34,878 nucleotides of DNA from Bacteroidota bacterium. GTDB taxonomy: Bacteria; Bacteroidota; Ignavibacteria; Ignavibacteriales; Melioribacteraceae. Each line of letters opens with the position of its first letter. Position 1 is the stretch's first letter. The notes below the pieces were generated by a model, which did no database searches, had not been told where the DNA came from, and saw only the letters and a program-made list of their open reading frames with translations. Shown in pieces: positions 8,535 to 17,785 of the stretch. The position numbers were made by a program, and so were the translations under genes. Where the stretch lies: contig JAHISP010000031.1 in NCBI GenBank assembly GCA_018818165.1, positions 1-34,878 on the forward strand, given 5' to 3'.

Positions 8535-8546
8535 CTATATAGTTAT
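8531..8546. repeat. 16-bp perfect palindrome over a stop codon
   Basis: ATAACTATATAGTTAT is a perfect palindrome, and its first bases include the TAA stop of the acyl-CoA synthetase gene (8532-8534). It has no T run after it. It could be chance in AT-rich DNA, a weak RNA hairpin, or a binding site. Confidence 0.4.
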
Positions 8547-8734
8547 TGCTAATAGTAGATTAATGATGTATAAAATACTTTGGAATTACTTCGATTTTTA
8601 TTAAGTTAAGAATATCGGAATTGATATGTGGCATCAATAGTACTTATTTGCTATAAACATTTCTGATTAGAGTATTATTGAAAGCATGTAGTATATCAAA
8701 GAAAGGAAAACAATAAATAAGTAAAGGAGATAAA

Positions 8735-11700
8735 ATGAAAAATCGTTGTGATTCTTTCAATCTTTTTTTTACTGTAAAATACATTTCAATTTTCTTTTTT
8801 CTATTAAGCAGTATTCTACAATTAAGTATTACTTCAACTATCTTTGCCCAAAATTCTAAAAGAACAAGACTCTATACCCATCCTCAAAATTTTGATGCCT
8901 ATAATAAAATATACAATGGATGGATTGAAGCTCATGTTGAAGGTCATGTTTTTTACAATGACACATATATTCCAATACCTAATGCAGAAATAAATTTATT
9001 TTACGAAGAGTATTGGGTATTTGAAAGTGAAGAAACAGTTGATCCTTGCTATATGTTTTTAGGTTTACCCTTCCCATTCCAAGGTTGGCTTTTTTCATGT
9101 GATAAGCAAGATCTATCAACTATTTCCAATAATGAAGGTTATTTTGTTTTTGGTAGTGGTTCATCTTCACATGATATTTATCTAAATTATACTGGTGACA
9201 GTTTTACAATCTCAGGAACAGTTACTGATTCAAACCAAGCTCCAATTCCGGAAACTACAATAAATCTTTATACTGGTACGTTTAAAGTAGCGGAAGTATT
9301 CACTGATAGCGATGGCAATTTCCAATTATTAAATATTTTACCTAGTAATTACACTTTAATTCCGGAAAAAGAAAATTATGTTTTTGAACCAGATTCTATT
9401 TTAATAGAGTTAAGTGACAACGATATTTCAGGTATCTCCATTACAGGCAAACCTGTTAAACCATTTCAAGTTTGGATATTGCCTAAAGATCCTTTTGCGC
9501 CTCAGTTTCATAAAACAGGAGTAATTCCAGCTGATAAACTTTTCCCAGCAAAAGTATTTGCAAAAATGGAAAATGAGATTGGAGAGCCCATTAAAGATCA
9601 TCCGATTAAATTTACGCTCCAAAATCCCGAATTAGGAGAATTACGTTTTGAAAATAATGTTGAACAGGAAACAATCACAGTTCCTACAGATGAAAATGGA
9701 ATTGCGGTCGTTTACTATCATTTTACTAGCCAAATAGATAATGCTAAAATTATAGAACAGATTGTTATCAAGGATGAGGAATCCGGCAATCAAACTACCG
9801 TAGATGTTGAGATTGGATTAGGTCTCCACATATATTATCTAGAGCGATATGAAACTGAAGCTGGATTAATAGTTCCAGGAACGCAAATAGGTCTTGTTGT
9901 AAAAATTAAATCATCGGAAATGTTTCAAACCAAAAATTTTGATTTAGAAGCTTATTTGGATAGCATTCAAAGTGCTGGAATATGGGATAATCCTTTTGGT
10001 GTGGATCTAAGCGTTGAGTGGTTAAACAAACCGAAACCAAGTACATATGGAAAATTAGTTAGTCTTTTTTGGACTACAGAAGATGAAGTATATAATGGAT
10101 ATTGCAGATTTGATAATTTGCGCGACCTAAATACAAACTATAATTTTAATATTCTTTATGCGTATGACACACCTAAGATTGAGTATGGAAATTTACATAG
10201 TCTGCCTGCCATAATACCACATTCAAAAGAAAATCATTTATATGAAGTTTCTGCGAGCTTATCTACTCCTAACAATCAAGGTGAATATGTTAGCATTGGT
10301 AATCCATTTATGCAAATTGACGTAGACGGTGTTTCATCCGATATTGAATTATTTTTATGTGCTTTTAGTCCAACAACAAAAACACAATTTATAGTTGCTG
10401 AAATATTCAAAAATTATAATTCATGGGGTGGAGCAACACTGGATTTAATTGATATTTCATGCAAAATATTTCAAGGAGAGTATTTTGAAGCATTGCTAAA
10501 TTTTGCAAAATATAAAGGCGATGCCTATCTCGGTTCACTTAAAGAAAAAGTTGGTGAAAGTGATTTTCTGCAAAACTTATCTGAACAGGAACTTGCTGAA
10601 GTATATAAAGCAATATTATTCAAAGATGCAGCTGACTTCTATAGCTATATTTCCGGTATTCAAGGGTTGGATTCTATTTATAGTATTAATAGAAAACCGA
10701 TGAAAGCGATAACCAACTTGATTCTTCCGGCACCTGACGTGTTCGATATGGAATACCAGAACCTAGCCAATATTAATATAATGGGGATGCTTCAAAATGA
10801 AGAAAACTTAAATTCTAGAATTATTACTGTAGTAAATGCTGATGAAGCTAATCTAAAAAATTCCGATGGTGTACTAGCAAAAGAGATTGACTACGATTTT
10901 GAAAACATTGATGAAATGATGAAAACTACTCTTGATAATATAACTTGTTTTATTTTAAGTGGTGATGATTCCTATACATTAGACCTAAAAACAAATCAAA
11001 ATACTTCCCTATCAACTTGTAAAGCTGGTGATCTAGAATACGATCTAATACTATTAGATACCGATCATTATACAAGTGGAACACTAGAGGTTAGTACTTC
11101 AGAAATTGGAAGTTTTAATGTTGATTACAATAATGACGGTATTATTGATGCTGTTATTGAATCTGATAGAATAGATCCTTTTGATTCTGGTGGCGATGAA
11201 ACAGAAAGCGCAGTCGTAGACTGGGCAATCGTTGGTGGCAGTGAATATGACCATCGCTCATATGGTATAGTCACTGACGTAAATGATAACATTTATCAAA
11301 CTGGTTCTTTTAAGAAAACATTTAGCATGTTAAACCAAAAAGTCGAAACTAATAATCAAAGATTTTACTTAGCAAAAATCAATAAAGAGCATCAACTTGA
11401 ATGGCTGGTTGATGGTGGAGCAAATGATGGCTCAAGCAGCCCAACAGATATTGTGATTTCTAAAGATGGTAATCCGATTTTAGCTGGTTATTTTGAAGGA
11501 GAAAGTACTTTTGGTGATGTCACCTTAACATCAAATGGAGGCTCAGATCCTGTTATAGTGAAATATAAAAGTGATGGAAATGTTAGTTGGGCTATGAATT
11601 ATGGTGGGGAGAAGACAGAATTTTTAAATGGTGCTGCACTTGATTATAATGAAAATATAATTATAACAGGATATTTTTATAACAATTCTCAATTTGGTAC

Positions 11701-12817
11701 TATAAACCTTGAGGCAAATGGTCATGAAGATATATTTATAGCTAAGTTGGATCAGGGCGGCGAAGTTCTTTGGGCAAATTCTGCTGGTGGAGAAGATTTT
11801 GAAGAAGGGAAAAAGGTTGCAGTTGATTCGCACAATGATATTTATGTGTGTGGTAGTTTTGCTAAGCTGGTCAAATTTGAAAACTATGAAATAAATTCAA
11901 ATGGAATAAGCGATATTTTTCTTGCTAAATACAGTGAGTCTGGAGTTCTTTTGTGGGTTAAATCATTCGGAGGATTAGAAAATGAAGAAGTTAATGATAT
12001 TGTAATCGATAAGGATAATAGTACTTATATTACAGGAAAAATTTACAGTACTGATTTTTCATTTGAAGAAATTGAAATCTCTAAAAATGACAAAGGTAGT
12101 TTTTTTATAGCAAAATTTAATGAGGACGGTGAATGTTTATGGGTCAAAAATTCTGATGATAAAAGAGGCAGTAGTGGACTTTGCTTATTCGCAGATGCAT
12201 ATTCGAACTGTTATGTCGGCGGAGTATATGATGATGGATTTACTTTTGAAAATATTACTCATGAATCTAGATTTGAGGATGACATTTTTATTATGAAACT
12301 TACTAAAGATGGCGATCTTATTTATTTTAAGGAATACTCTGGTCTAGCATTTAAACAAATATCCGGTATTGCAAAAAATAGTAAGCAAAAAATATTCACT
12401 ACTGGATATTTCGAGGCCTCATTAACACTTGATGGAATTACAATTTCAAGTGAGAATAATAAAGATATTTTTATTACCTCTATGAATGAAGTAATAACTA
12501 ATATTAGAGATGTTAAAACAAATGGGAAAAAAGTGAACTCATACTATTTGAGTCAGAATTACCCAAACCCTTTTAACCCAAGCACCATAATTCAATATGA
12601 ATTATCAGAACAAAGTAAAATCAAAATTGAGATATTTAACATGTTAGGCCAATGTGTTGACATACTAGTTGATGCAAAAAAATCATCTGGTAATTATGAA
12701 ACTACATGGAAAGCTGAAAATTTACCAAGTGGAGTGTATTTAATAAAACTAAATGCTGAAGGATTAAGTTCAAATAAACAATTTACAATGGTTAAAAAGG
12801 CTCTTTTATTGAAATAG
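8735..12817 (+). CDS. Large secreted multidomain protein with T9SS type A sorting domain
   Basis: A 1360-residue exported protein. The start has an excellent AAAGGAG site 6 bases upstream, followed by a basic N-terminus and a hydrophobic signal (about 17-37). Visible parts: a carboxypeptidase-regulatory-like Ig domain around 157-234 (ISGTVTDSNQAPIPETTINL); a Big_1-like Ig region around 269-330; a long middle with no family I recognise; a DYNNDGIIDAVIE calcium-type loop near 795. From about 828 to 1250 there are repeated units of the SBBP beta-propeller type, with D-x-N-x-x-Y-x-x-G-x-F and D-I-F-I-A-K strands. A T9SS C-terminal domain lies around 1267-1360 ([14 protein letters not shown], then SGVYLIKL). 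No catalytic residues are evident. It is probably a surface adhesin or structural protein; that is inference. Confidence 0.87.
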   Translation: MKNRCDSFNLFFTVKYISIFFFLLSSILQLSITSTIFAQNSKRTRLYTHPQNFDAYNKIYNGWIEAHVEGHVFYNDTYIPIPNAEINLFYEEYWVFESEETVDPCYMFLGLPFPFQGWLFSCDKQDLSTISNNEGYFVFGSGSSSHDIYLNYTGDSFTISGTVTDSNQAPIPETTINLYTGTFKVAEVFTDSDGNFQLLNILPSNYTLIPEKENYVFEPDSILIELSDNDISGISITGKPVKPFQVWILPKDPFAPQFHKTGVIPADKLFPAKVFAKMENEIGEPIKDHPIKFTLQNPELGELRFENNVEQETITVPTDENGIAVVYYHFTSQIDNAKIIEQIVIKDEESGNQTTVDVEIGLGLHIYYLERYETEAGLIVPGTQIGLVVKIKSSEMFQTKNFDLEAYLDSIQSAGIWDNPFGVDLSVEWLNKPKPSTYGKLVSLFWTTEDEVYNGYCRFDNLRDLNTNYNFNILYAYDTPKIEYGNLHSLPAIIPHSKENHLYEVSASLSTPNNQGEYVSIGNPFMQIDVDGVSSDIELFLCAFSPTTKTQFIVAEIFKNYNSWGGATLDLIDISCKIFQGEYFEALLNFAKYKGDAYLGSLKEKVGESDFLQNLSEQELAEVYKAILFKDAADFYSYISGIQGLDSIYSINRKPMKAITNLILPAPDVFDMEYQNLANINIMGMLQNEENLNSRIITVVNADEANLKNSDGVLAKEIDYDFENIDEMMKTTLDNITCFILSGDDSYTLDLKTNQNTSLSTCKAGDLEYDLILLDTDHYTSGTLEVSTSEIGSFNVDYNNDGIIDAVIESDRIDPFDSGGDETESAVVDWAIVGGSEYDHRSYGIVTDVNDNIYQTGSFKKTFSMLNQKVETNNQRFYLAKINKEHQLEWLVDGGANDGSSSPTDIVISKDGNPILAGYFEGESTFGDVTLTSNGGSDPVIVKYKSDGNVSWAMNYGGEKTEFLNGAALDYNENIIITGYFYNNSQFGTINLEANGHEDIFIAKLDQGGEVLWANSAGGEDFEEGKKVAVDSHNDIYVCGSFAKLVKFENYEINSNGISDIFLAKYSESGVLLWVKSFGGLENEEVNDIVIDKDNSTYITGKIYSTDFSFEEIEISKNDKGSFFIAKFNEDGECLWVKNSDDKRGSSGLCLFADAYSNCYVGGVYDDGFTFENITHESRFEDDIFIMKLTKDGDLIYFKEYSGLAFKQISGIAKNSKQKIFTTGYFEASLTLDGITISSENNKDIFITSMNEVITNIRDVKTNGKKVNSYYLSQNYPNPFNPSTIIQYELSEQSKIKIEIFNMLGQCVDILVDAKKSSGNYETTWKAENLPSGVYLIKLNAEGLSSNKQFTMVKKALLLK

Positions 12818-12943
12818 CAATAAAAATATATTGTTTTGGGAGATATGAAGTAGCAAAAACGGAAAGAATATTCTAAGCTAGTGAAATAGAAGTTCTCAAC
12901 TTATAATGTAAAATTTCCATCAATCTCTCTTCATAAATAATGT

Positions 12944-13185
12944 CTTATTGAGAATTTATATAACTTCTTATACAACCTACAAGAAGTTTCACCATCTAAA
13001 AACCAGTTTACTATTCCATTAAGCGGTTTTACCAATGATACTGGACATTTTTCAGCTACTTTGGATTTACTTATTATTTCATGCTGTATTTTTGTCAACA
13101 GCTACAATAGATACTACTTTGGCGTTGTTTAACCATTAACCCAATTTCATAGTTAAACCTCTATTAAACAATAACTTATTGAGAA
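12944..13185. repeat. Segment bounded by 11-bp direct repeats
   Basis: CTTATTGAGAA occurs at 12944-12954 and again at 13175-13185 in the same orientation. The 242-bp segment between them contains the pgl relic. Eleven bases of AT-rich sequence could match by chance, but the position around an out-of-place gene fragment is suggestive. Confidence 0.4.
12971..13131 (-). pseudogene. Decayed 3' fragment of a 6-phosphogluconolactonase gene
   Basis: On the - strand this segment translates to a decayed copy of the C-terminus of the pgl gene at 20497-21222. The stretch beginning EIISKSKVAEKCPVSLV and ending NGIVNWFLDGETSCRL matches 25 of 36 residues of the intact protein's last 36. Upstream, NNAKVVSIVAVDKNTA matches the region around residue 186 onward. 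About 11 bases are then deleted, which breaks the frame with a TGA, and the original TAA stop has become TAT. Nothing resembling the N-terminal two thirds is present. It is a dead fragment, probably from an old duplication, rearrangement or acquired relative. Confidence 0.85.
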
Positions 13186-13196
13186 AGTAAAAAATT

Positions 13197-13276
13197 CCTC
13201 GATTACATCTCTACGAGTAGTAATCGAGGTAACTTAGGCAAGAGCTTTTATTCATTAGATTTTTCTAATGAATAAA
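13197..13276. repeat. Two consecutive hairpins in the spacer
   Basis: CCTCGATTAC (13197-13206) pairs perfectly with GTAATCGAGG (13220-13229). A 13-bp perfect stem follows: 13247-13259 with 13264-13276, around a TTTT loop. They lie just downstream of the - strand ABC operon end (13349) and could act as its transcription end or protect the 3' end of its mRNA. Neither is followed by a T run on the - strand. The rest of the gene-free stretch 12818-13348 shows only the pgl fragment. Confidence 0.6.
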
Positions 13277-13348
13277 CTAGGTAAAAATAAAATTAAAGTA
13301 TTTTGTGAGAGGTACGGAATCACACAATAATATTTATTAAAAACTACC

Positions 13349-14266
13349 TTATTTAATAAAAATATTTTTATTCACAAATATTTTATTACCAAGTTCATTT
13401 TTTGCTGCATCAAAAAAGCTTTCTTTATTTACTGATGAATTAACAACAACTGTTGAATTAGAAACCATTTCATTTAAAACAATATTGGTACTATCATCGC
13501 GCTCAATGGTTATGGTTTTTGTCGTCTTCCCTTCTACAAAATTATCAATATATTCTGTACTGGAAAGTCTTGCAAGACTTTTTAAATAATTTACAGTTTC
13601 AAGTGAATCTGCTTCAATGCCGTCAATTTTCCAAGTTCCATTATCTCTAATCATTGAATACTTTTCATCTGGATAATTGAATTTTAATGAAACCCAATTA
13701 GATTCGTTGTCTTTAATAATTGTATTATCTCTAAAGGAGTTTTTCTTTTGGTTAAACTGCATTTCAAGGAATCCATCAACCTCATAGACTTCCGTTTCGC
13801 TTGCGAGACGAACATATGAATTCATTTGACGAGGTTGTTGGAAAGAGTATTTGCCAACTACTAAATCTAAATTTTTATTTCCATTCTCATAAATTTCAAC
13901 TTTAGTTGCGTTTTCTCCAACTTGGTACTCATCCCAATTTTCTTTTTTTCGAGAAACCAATACGTTGGGTTTTATTTTAAGCAATGTTGATAACATATTT
14001 ATCACTTTTTCAGTAGGTACAGAAGCAAATTTATTATCAGATAATTCAACCTTCCACCCATCATTTTCTTTGTGTAGTTTTACCTTTTCACCATTAGACT
14101 TTGGAGATAGTATTATTTCCGAAACCTTTGATGTATCAATAGAAATTAAATCTGCTTTTAGATTACTCTCCTTTCGTACTCCATCTCCAAAATAGATATA
14201 GATTACAGCAAGCACTAAAATGAGCAATATTATAAATTGAGTTTTGTTTGATTTTAAGTTAGGCAT
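13349..14266 (-). CDS. DUF4340 domain-containing protein
   Basis: A 305-residue protein with one N-terminal membrane segment (about 10-26) and a long extracytoplasmic region. The body shows the repeated DUF4340 pattern of beta-rich units containing a W-K-V/I-x-x-x motif (GWKVEL near 69, TWKIDG near 215) and the VGKYSFQQPRQMNSYVRL block. The family commonly follows GldG-like genes, and its biochemical role is unknown. Its start overlaps the end of the GldG-like gene by 8 bases, so it is the last gene of a four-gene operon and is probably translationally coupled. It may assist the ABC complex at the outer face of the inner membrane; that is inference. Confidence 0.85.
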   Translation of the reverse strand: MPNLKSNKTQFIILLILVLAVIYIYFGDGVRKESNLKADLISIDTSKVSEIILSPKSNGEKVKLHKENDGWKVELSDNKFASVPTEKVINMLSTLLKIKPNVLVSRKKENWDEYQVGENATKVEIYENGNKNLDLVVGKYSFQQPRQMNSYVRLASETEVYEVDGFLEMQFNQKKNSFRDNTIIKDNESNWVSLKFNYPDEKYSMIRDNGTWKIDGIEADSLETVNYLKSLARLSSTEYIDNFVEGKTTKTITIERDDSTNIVLNEMVSNSTVVVNSSVNKESFFDAAKNELGNKIFVNKNIFIK

Positions 14267-15782
14267 AATGTGTATTCATCAATTTGTTTTTATTTCTTTT
14301 CTTTAATTGCCATCTATAAATTCCAATAAATACTACTAATAATAATGGCAAAATAAAATTCAAGTATTTCAATAAAGTTTTTGTACCATCTTCAATACTT
14401 GCATCAATAGGCCGTGAAGTTATTCCCTTTGTACGTAGATCTATTAATCCAGTGTCATCAGCTAACCAATCAACAGAATTAACAAAAAGATTAACATTAT
14501 CATCTTGAAGTTTTTGAGCACTTTGCCCCTCACCATTAACAATAAAATCGCCATCAGAAATAACAATCATCTTGCTTTCAGTGTTGCCTACTAGCTTTCC
14601 ATCGGCAATTATTGCAACTGGAATACTTGATTGCATAAAATCAACACCAGTCCAATTTTTATTTACATCAAAATATAGCGGTGGATTAACTGTTCCCGAT
14701 TTTTTTGATGTCGTTGCTATTGGATAAATGTAAATACTTGTATCCTTAGGTTCAATTTTAATTTCACTTGCAAAAGGCAGCACAACAGATTCAAGTCCTT
14801 CGGTTATTGGATTTTTTCCGAACGAATTAATTATTGGTAAATAAGGAAATTGTACTGGTGTGTTCATTACAAACATTCCTTGTTGCTGGCGAACCATTAC
14901 GTTGCTACAATTAGCATCAATAACAAAATTATTTTGTATATCTATTCCTTTGTTTCTTAACCAGCTTTCAAACCCAGTATTTAACTCACTTCCTTGTGCG
15001 GTGCTCAAATCGCCTTTAACACTGTTTAATGCCAAAAGTAATCTTCCGCCACTTTCTAAATAATTATCAAGCTGGTCAAAATATCTTGTTGGAATTGAAT
15101 CTGTTGGAGCAACAACTAAAATAGCCTTATAATCATTGGGTATATTCGCGGTATCTGAAAACTCAAATGGTTTAACATCATACAGCACTTGCAATTGCTC
15201 ATTTGCTTGTTGTAACTCGGTTAAACTTGGAGTTCCAAATCCCTGTAAAAATCCTACCTTTGGCTTATTCTCATTCGTTAATTTTTTAATGTTGGAAGAA
15301 AGAGCAAACTCCATTGCTGCACCGGGTTGAATAAAAGGAATTACTTCTTTTTTACTACCCAATTGAACAATAGCTCCAAGATATGCACGCTGTTGTTTAA
15401 CTTGGTCACGCTCTCTTACATTAATCATAATTGGACGAATACCAGCCTGCTGTGCTTCAGTTTCTGTTTGTTGATCCTCGTTAGGATTAATAAACTCATA
15501 TACTACATTGTCGTCAGAGTAATTTGAGTATTCAATTAACAAATCTCTAAAATCGCTTCTAACTTTTTCAACATCGGGAGGAAGATTTTCTGAAAAATAT
15601 GCTTTAACAGTAACTGGTTGATTAAGATTTTTTAAAATATTTTCTGTTGCGTTACTTAAGCTGTAACGCTGATCGTCTGTAAAATCGAGACGAAAAAACA
15701 ATTTTGCTGCAATTAAATTAATTAGAATTGTAATTACAACTATTAATAAAATGTTCGTTTGTAATTTTTTTCGTGTTAACAT
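14259..15782 (-). CDS. GldG-like ABC transporter auxiliary protein
   Basis: A 507-residue membrane protein with a TM helix near the N-terminus (about 9-28) and another near the C-terminus (about 475-492), enclosing a large extracytoplasmic domain. The N-terminal LDFTDDQRYSLSNATENILK block followed by PVTVKAYFSENLPP is characteristic of GldG/uncharacterised ABC-type families. The region around 165-260 (KVGFLQGFGTPSL, then YLESGGRLLLALNS) is the ThuA/GATase-like part of these proteins, without a clear catalytic Cys-His pair. It starts 9 bases after the permease gene, with GGAT upstream. GldG acts with GldA and GldF in flavobacterial gliding, but relatives also occur in non-gliding bacteria. Confidence 0.85.
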   Translation of the reverse strand: MLTRKKLQTNILLIVVITILINLIAAKLFFRLDFTDDQRYSLSNATENILKNLNQPVTVKAYFSENLPPDVEKVRSDFRDLLIEYSNYSDDNVVYEFINPNEDQQTETEAQQAGIRPIMINVRERDQVKQQRAYLGAIVQLGSKKEVIPFIQPGAAMEFALSSNIKKLTNENKPKVGFLQGFGTPSLTELQQANEQLQVLYDVKPFEFSDTANIPNDYKAILVVAPTDSIPTRYFDQLDNYLESGGRLLLALNSVKGDLSTAQGSELNTGFESWLRNKGIDIQNNFVIDANCSNVMVRQQQGMFVMNTPVQFPYLPIINSFGKNPITEGLESVVLPFASEIKIEPKDTSIYIYPIATTSKKSGTVNPPLYFDVNKNWTGVDFMQSSIPVAIIADGKLVGNTESKMIVISDGDFIVNGEGQSAQKLQDDNVNLFVNSVDWLADDTGLIDLRTKGITSRPIDASIEDGTKTLLKYLNFILPLLLVVFIGIYRWQLKKRNKNKLMNTHYA

Positions 15783-15791
15783 AACTATCCG

Positions 15792-16517
15792 TCATTCAAC
15801 TATATTTCGTTTTGATAAAATTGATTTTGCTAAAAAAAGACAAAGTGAAGTGATTGAAAGGAAATAAATTACATCCTTGCTATCAATTACTCCACGAGAT
15901 ATTGATTCGTAATGTGTAGATAAACTTAAATAACTAAAGAACATACCTAAAGTTCCAGTAAAGTTTGAAGCTAACACATTAAAAATGATTAAGAAAAACA
16001 CTCCAATAAATAGTGACAAAAGGAATGCTATAATTTGATTATTAGTAATACTGCTTGCAAAAATTCCAATGCTAATAAGTGTCATGCTCATTAAAATCAT
16101 TCCAAAATATCCTAACCAAACTGCGCCGTGGTCAATTGGACCAATAGCCCAGATAGTAAAATAATAAGGCAGTGAGAGTGCAAAAGCTATTATTACAAGT
16201 AGCAATGCTGCACCAAACTTTCCAGCAACAACTTGAAAATCTGATACAGGTTTAGTTAATAATAATTCCAGTGTACCCGATTTTTTTTCTTCAGCTATCA
16301 TTTTCATTGTAATTGCCGGTATAAAGAAGAACAAAGTCCAATAAGCAATTGAGAAAAATGGTTGCAGTGTAGCCTGTCCAATAAAGAAAATATCTGAACC
16401 ATAAAGCCAAGTAAAAAATCCAGTGAAACCAAGAAACACGGTTATTATTATGTAAGCTGATAAAGAATCAAAAAATGATTTTAATTCCCGTTTTGTAATT
16501 GTCCAAATCTCTTTCAT
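15792..16517 (-). CDS. ABC-2 type transporter permease (GldF-like)
   Basis: A 241-residue inner-membrane permease with about six hydrophobic segments, starting with ITKRELKSFFDSLSAYIIIT, which is typical of ABC-2/GldF permeases. The cytoplasmic loop MIAEEKKSGTLELLLTKPVS (about 73-92) is the hallmark that contacts the ATPase. The final helix is near 215-232. It lies 8 bases after the ATPase gene and 9 before the GldG-like gene, so the three belong to one transcript. The substrate is unknown. GldF is the best-named relative, but sequence alone cannot separate it from NosY-type permeases. Confidence 0.88.
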   Translation of the reverse strand: MKEIWTITKRELKSFFDSLSAYIIITVFLGFTGFFTWLYGSDIFFIGQATLQPFFSIAYWTLFFFIPAITMKMIAEEKKSGTLELLLTKPVSDFQVVAGKFGAALLLVIIAFALSLPYYFTIWAIGPIDHGAVWLGYFGMILMSMTLISIGIFASSITNNQIIAFLLSLFIGVFFLIIFNVLASNFTGTLGMFFSYLSLSTHYESISRGVIDSKDVIYFLSITSLCLFLAKSILSKRNIVE

Positions 16518-16525
16518 ATCAATAA

Positions 16526-17458
16526 TTAATTTGTTGTTAGTTCTCTAAAAATATCTTCTAGCTTTGTTTCCAAAGGTGTTAGCTCTGTTAGTAGCCAATT
16601 ATTTTGAACACAAAGATTGAAAATGTTACGTTTTGATGAAGAATCATCTTTGCTGTTAATGATGAAAGTATTCTCCACATCAGGGACAGGGTCAATCATA
16701 GCAATGGTTTCTATGCTCTTTAATCCATTGAAGATTACATCAGAATTTTCCGCATCCGATATTTGTACTTTTAGCATTTCCTGTCCTTGTGCCTGCTTTC
16801 TTAAGTTTGCGGCTGTACCATCGGCAACAATTTTTCCATTATTAATAATTAATATTCTATCGGAAGTTGCTTCAACTTCGGATAAAATATGAGTACTTAA
16901 AATAACAGTCTTTTCGCGTCCAAGTTCTCGTATTAGTTTTCTTATTTCCACAATCTGATTTGGGTCAAGCCCAGTAGTAGGTTCATCTAAAATAAGAATT
17001 TCGGGATCGTGAATCATGGCTTGTGCTAATCCGACTCTTTGTTTATAACCTTTGGAAAGCTCGCCAATAATTTTATGCTTTTCAGCATCAAGCCCAGTTA
17101 CACGAACCATTTTCATTATTTGGTTCGGTATTTTTGATTTAGGAACTCCATGTAATTCAGCAGCATATTCAAGATATTCAAGAACGGGCATATCTTCATA
17201 AAGCGGATTGCTTTCGGGCAAGTACCCTATTTTCTTTTTTATTTCATCTTGATGTTCGTGAATTGAGAGTCCGTTAACTTTTACATCTCCATCAGAAGGA
17301 GCAAGAAAACAAGTAATTATTTTCATTGTTGTGGTTTTACCTGCACCATTTGGTCCAAGAAAACCAACAATTTCACCAGTTTTTACTTCGAAGGAAATAT
17401 TATCTACAGCTCTTTGTGTGCCATATTTTTTTGTTAAATTTTCAACTAAAATGCTCAT
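16526..17458 (-). CDS. ABC transporter ATP-binding protein (GldA-like)
   Basis: A 310-residue cytoplasmic ATPase that powers the neighbouring permease. Walker A is GPNGAGKTTT (about 35-44). The signature motif reads LSKGYKQR, giving LSKGY in place of the common LSGGQ, as in many drug/GldA-type ATPases. Walker B with the catalytic Glu is ILILDEP, followed by the D-loop TTGLDP, and the switch histidine is in STHILSE. After about residue 220 there is the C-terminal extension usual in GldA/CcmA-like members. It is the first gene of the operon running down to DUF4340; no clear promoter was identified upstream. Confidence 0.92.
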   Translation of the reverse strand: MSILVENLTKKYGTQRAVDNISFEVKTGEIVGFLGPNGAGKTTTMKIITCFLAPSDGDVKVNGLSIHEHQDEIKKKIGYLPESNPLYEDMPVLEYLEYAAELHGVPKSKIPNQIMKMVRVTGLDAEKHKIIGELSKGYKQRVGLAQAMIHDPEILILDEPTTGLDPNQIVEIRKLIRELGREKTVILSTHILSEVEATSDRILIINNGKIVADGTAANLRKQAQGQEMLKVQISDAENSDVIFNGLKSIETIAMIDPVPDVENTFIINSKDDSSSKRNIFNLCVQNNWLLTELTPLETKLEDIFRELTTN

Positions 17459-17555
17459 AATTAAATAATTCTTCTATAAAATAAATGATAATTTAAATTT
17501 CGAGGTTTTCTACAAATAAAAATCTTTTTAGGTTCCCAACTTTTTTGTTTTTTTT

Positions 17556-17770
17556 ATAACTGTCTGTTTGTTTGCCAAAAGATACCTCAATTTTTTTGAG
17601 AGCATTGTTGTAACTTAGCTGATTTCTAATACATGTTTACAACTTTGTTTGTATCTGCTTGGTTTGCGATTCGGCGAATCGCACTACAGTGTAGCTCGAA
17701 TCGCTGATTCGAGAACTTTGCTATTCACAATACTAAAAATTAATATAACGAATTAATATTATTCTAAATC
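17556..17770 (+). repeat. Cruciform-core intergenic repeat, copy 2 (right end diverged)
   Basis: Same orientation as copy 1. It starts with AACTGTCTGTTTGTTTGCC, continues with AAAGATACCTCAATTTTTTTG and CTGATTTCTAATACATGTTT, and reaches the palindromic core at 17666-17713. The conserved tail TTCACAATACTAAAAATTAA follows. The terminal GACTGTCCGTTTG motif seen at the right end of copies 1 and 3 is not found. It lies in the gene-free region 17459-18179, between the ABC operon and the YCF48-type gene. Confidence 0.85.
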
Positions 17771-17785
17771 ATTTCTGTTGCTTCT

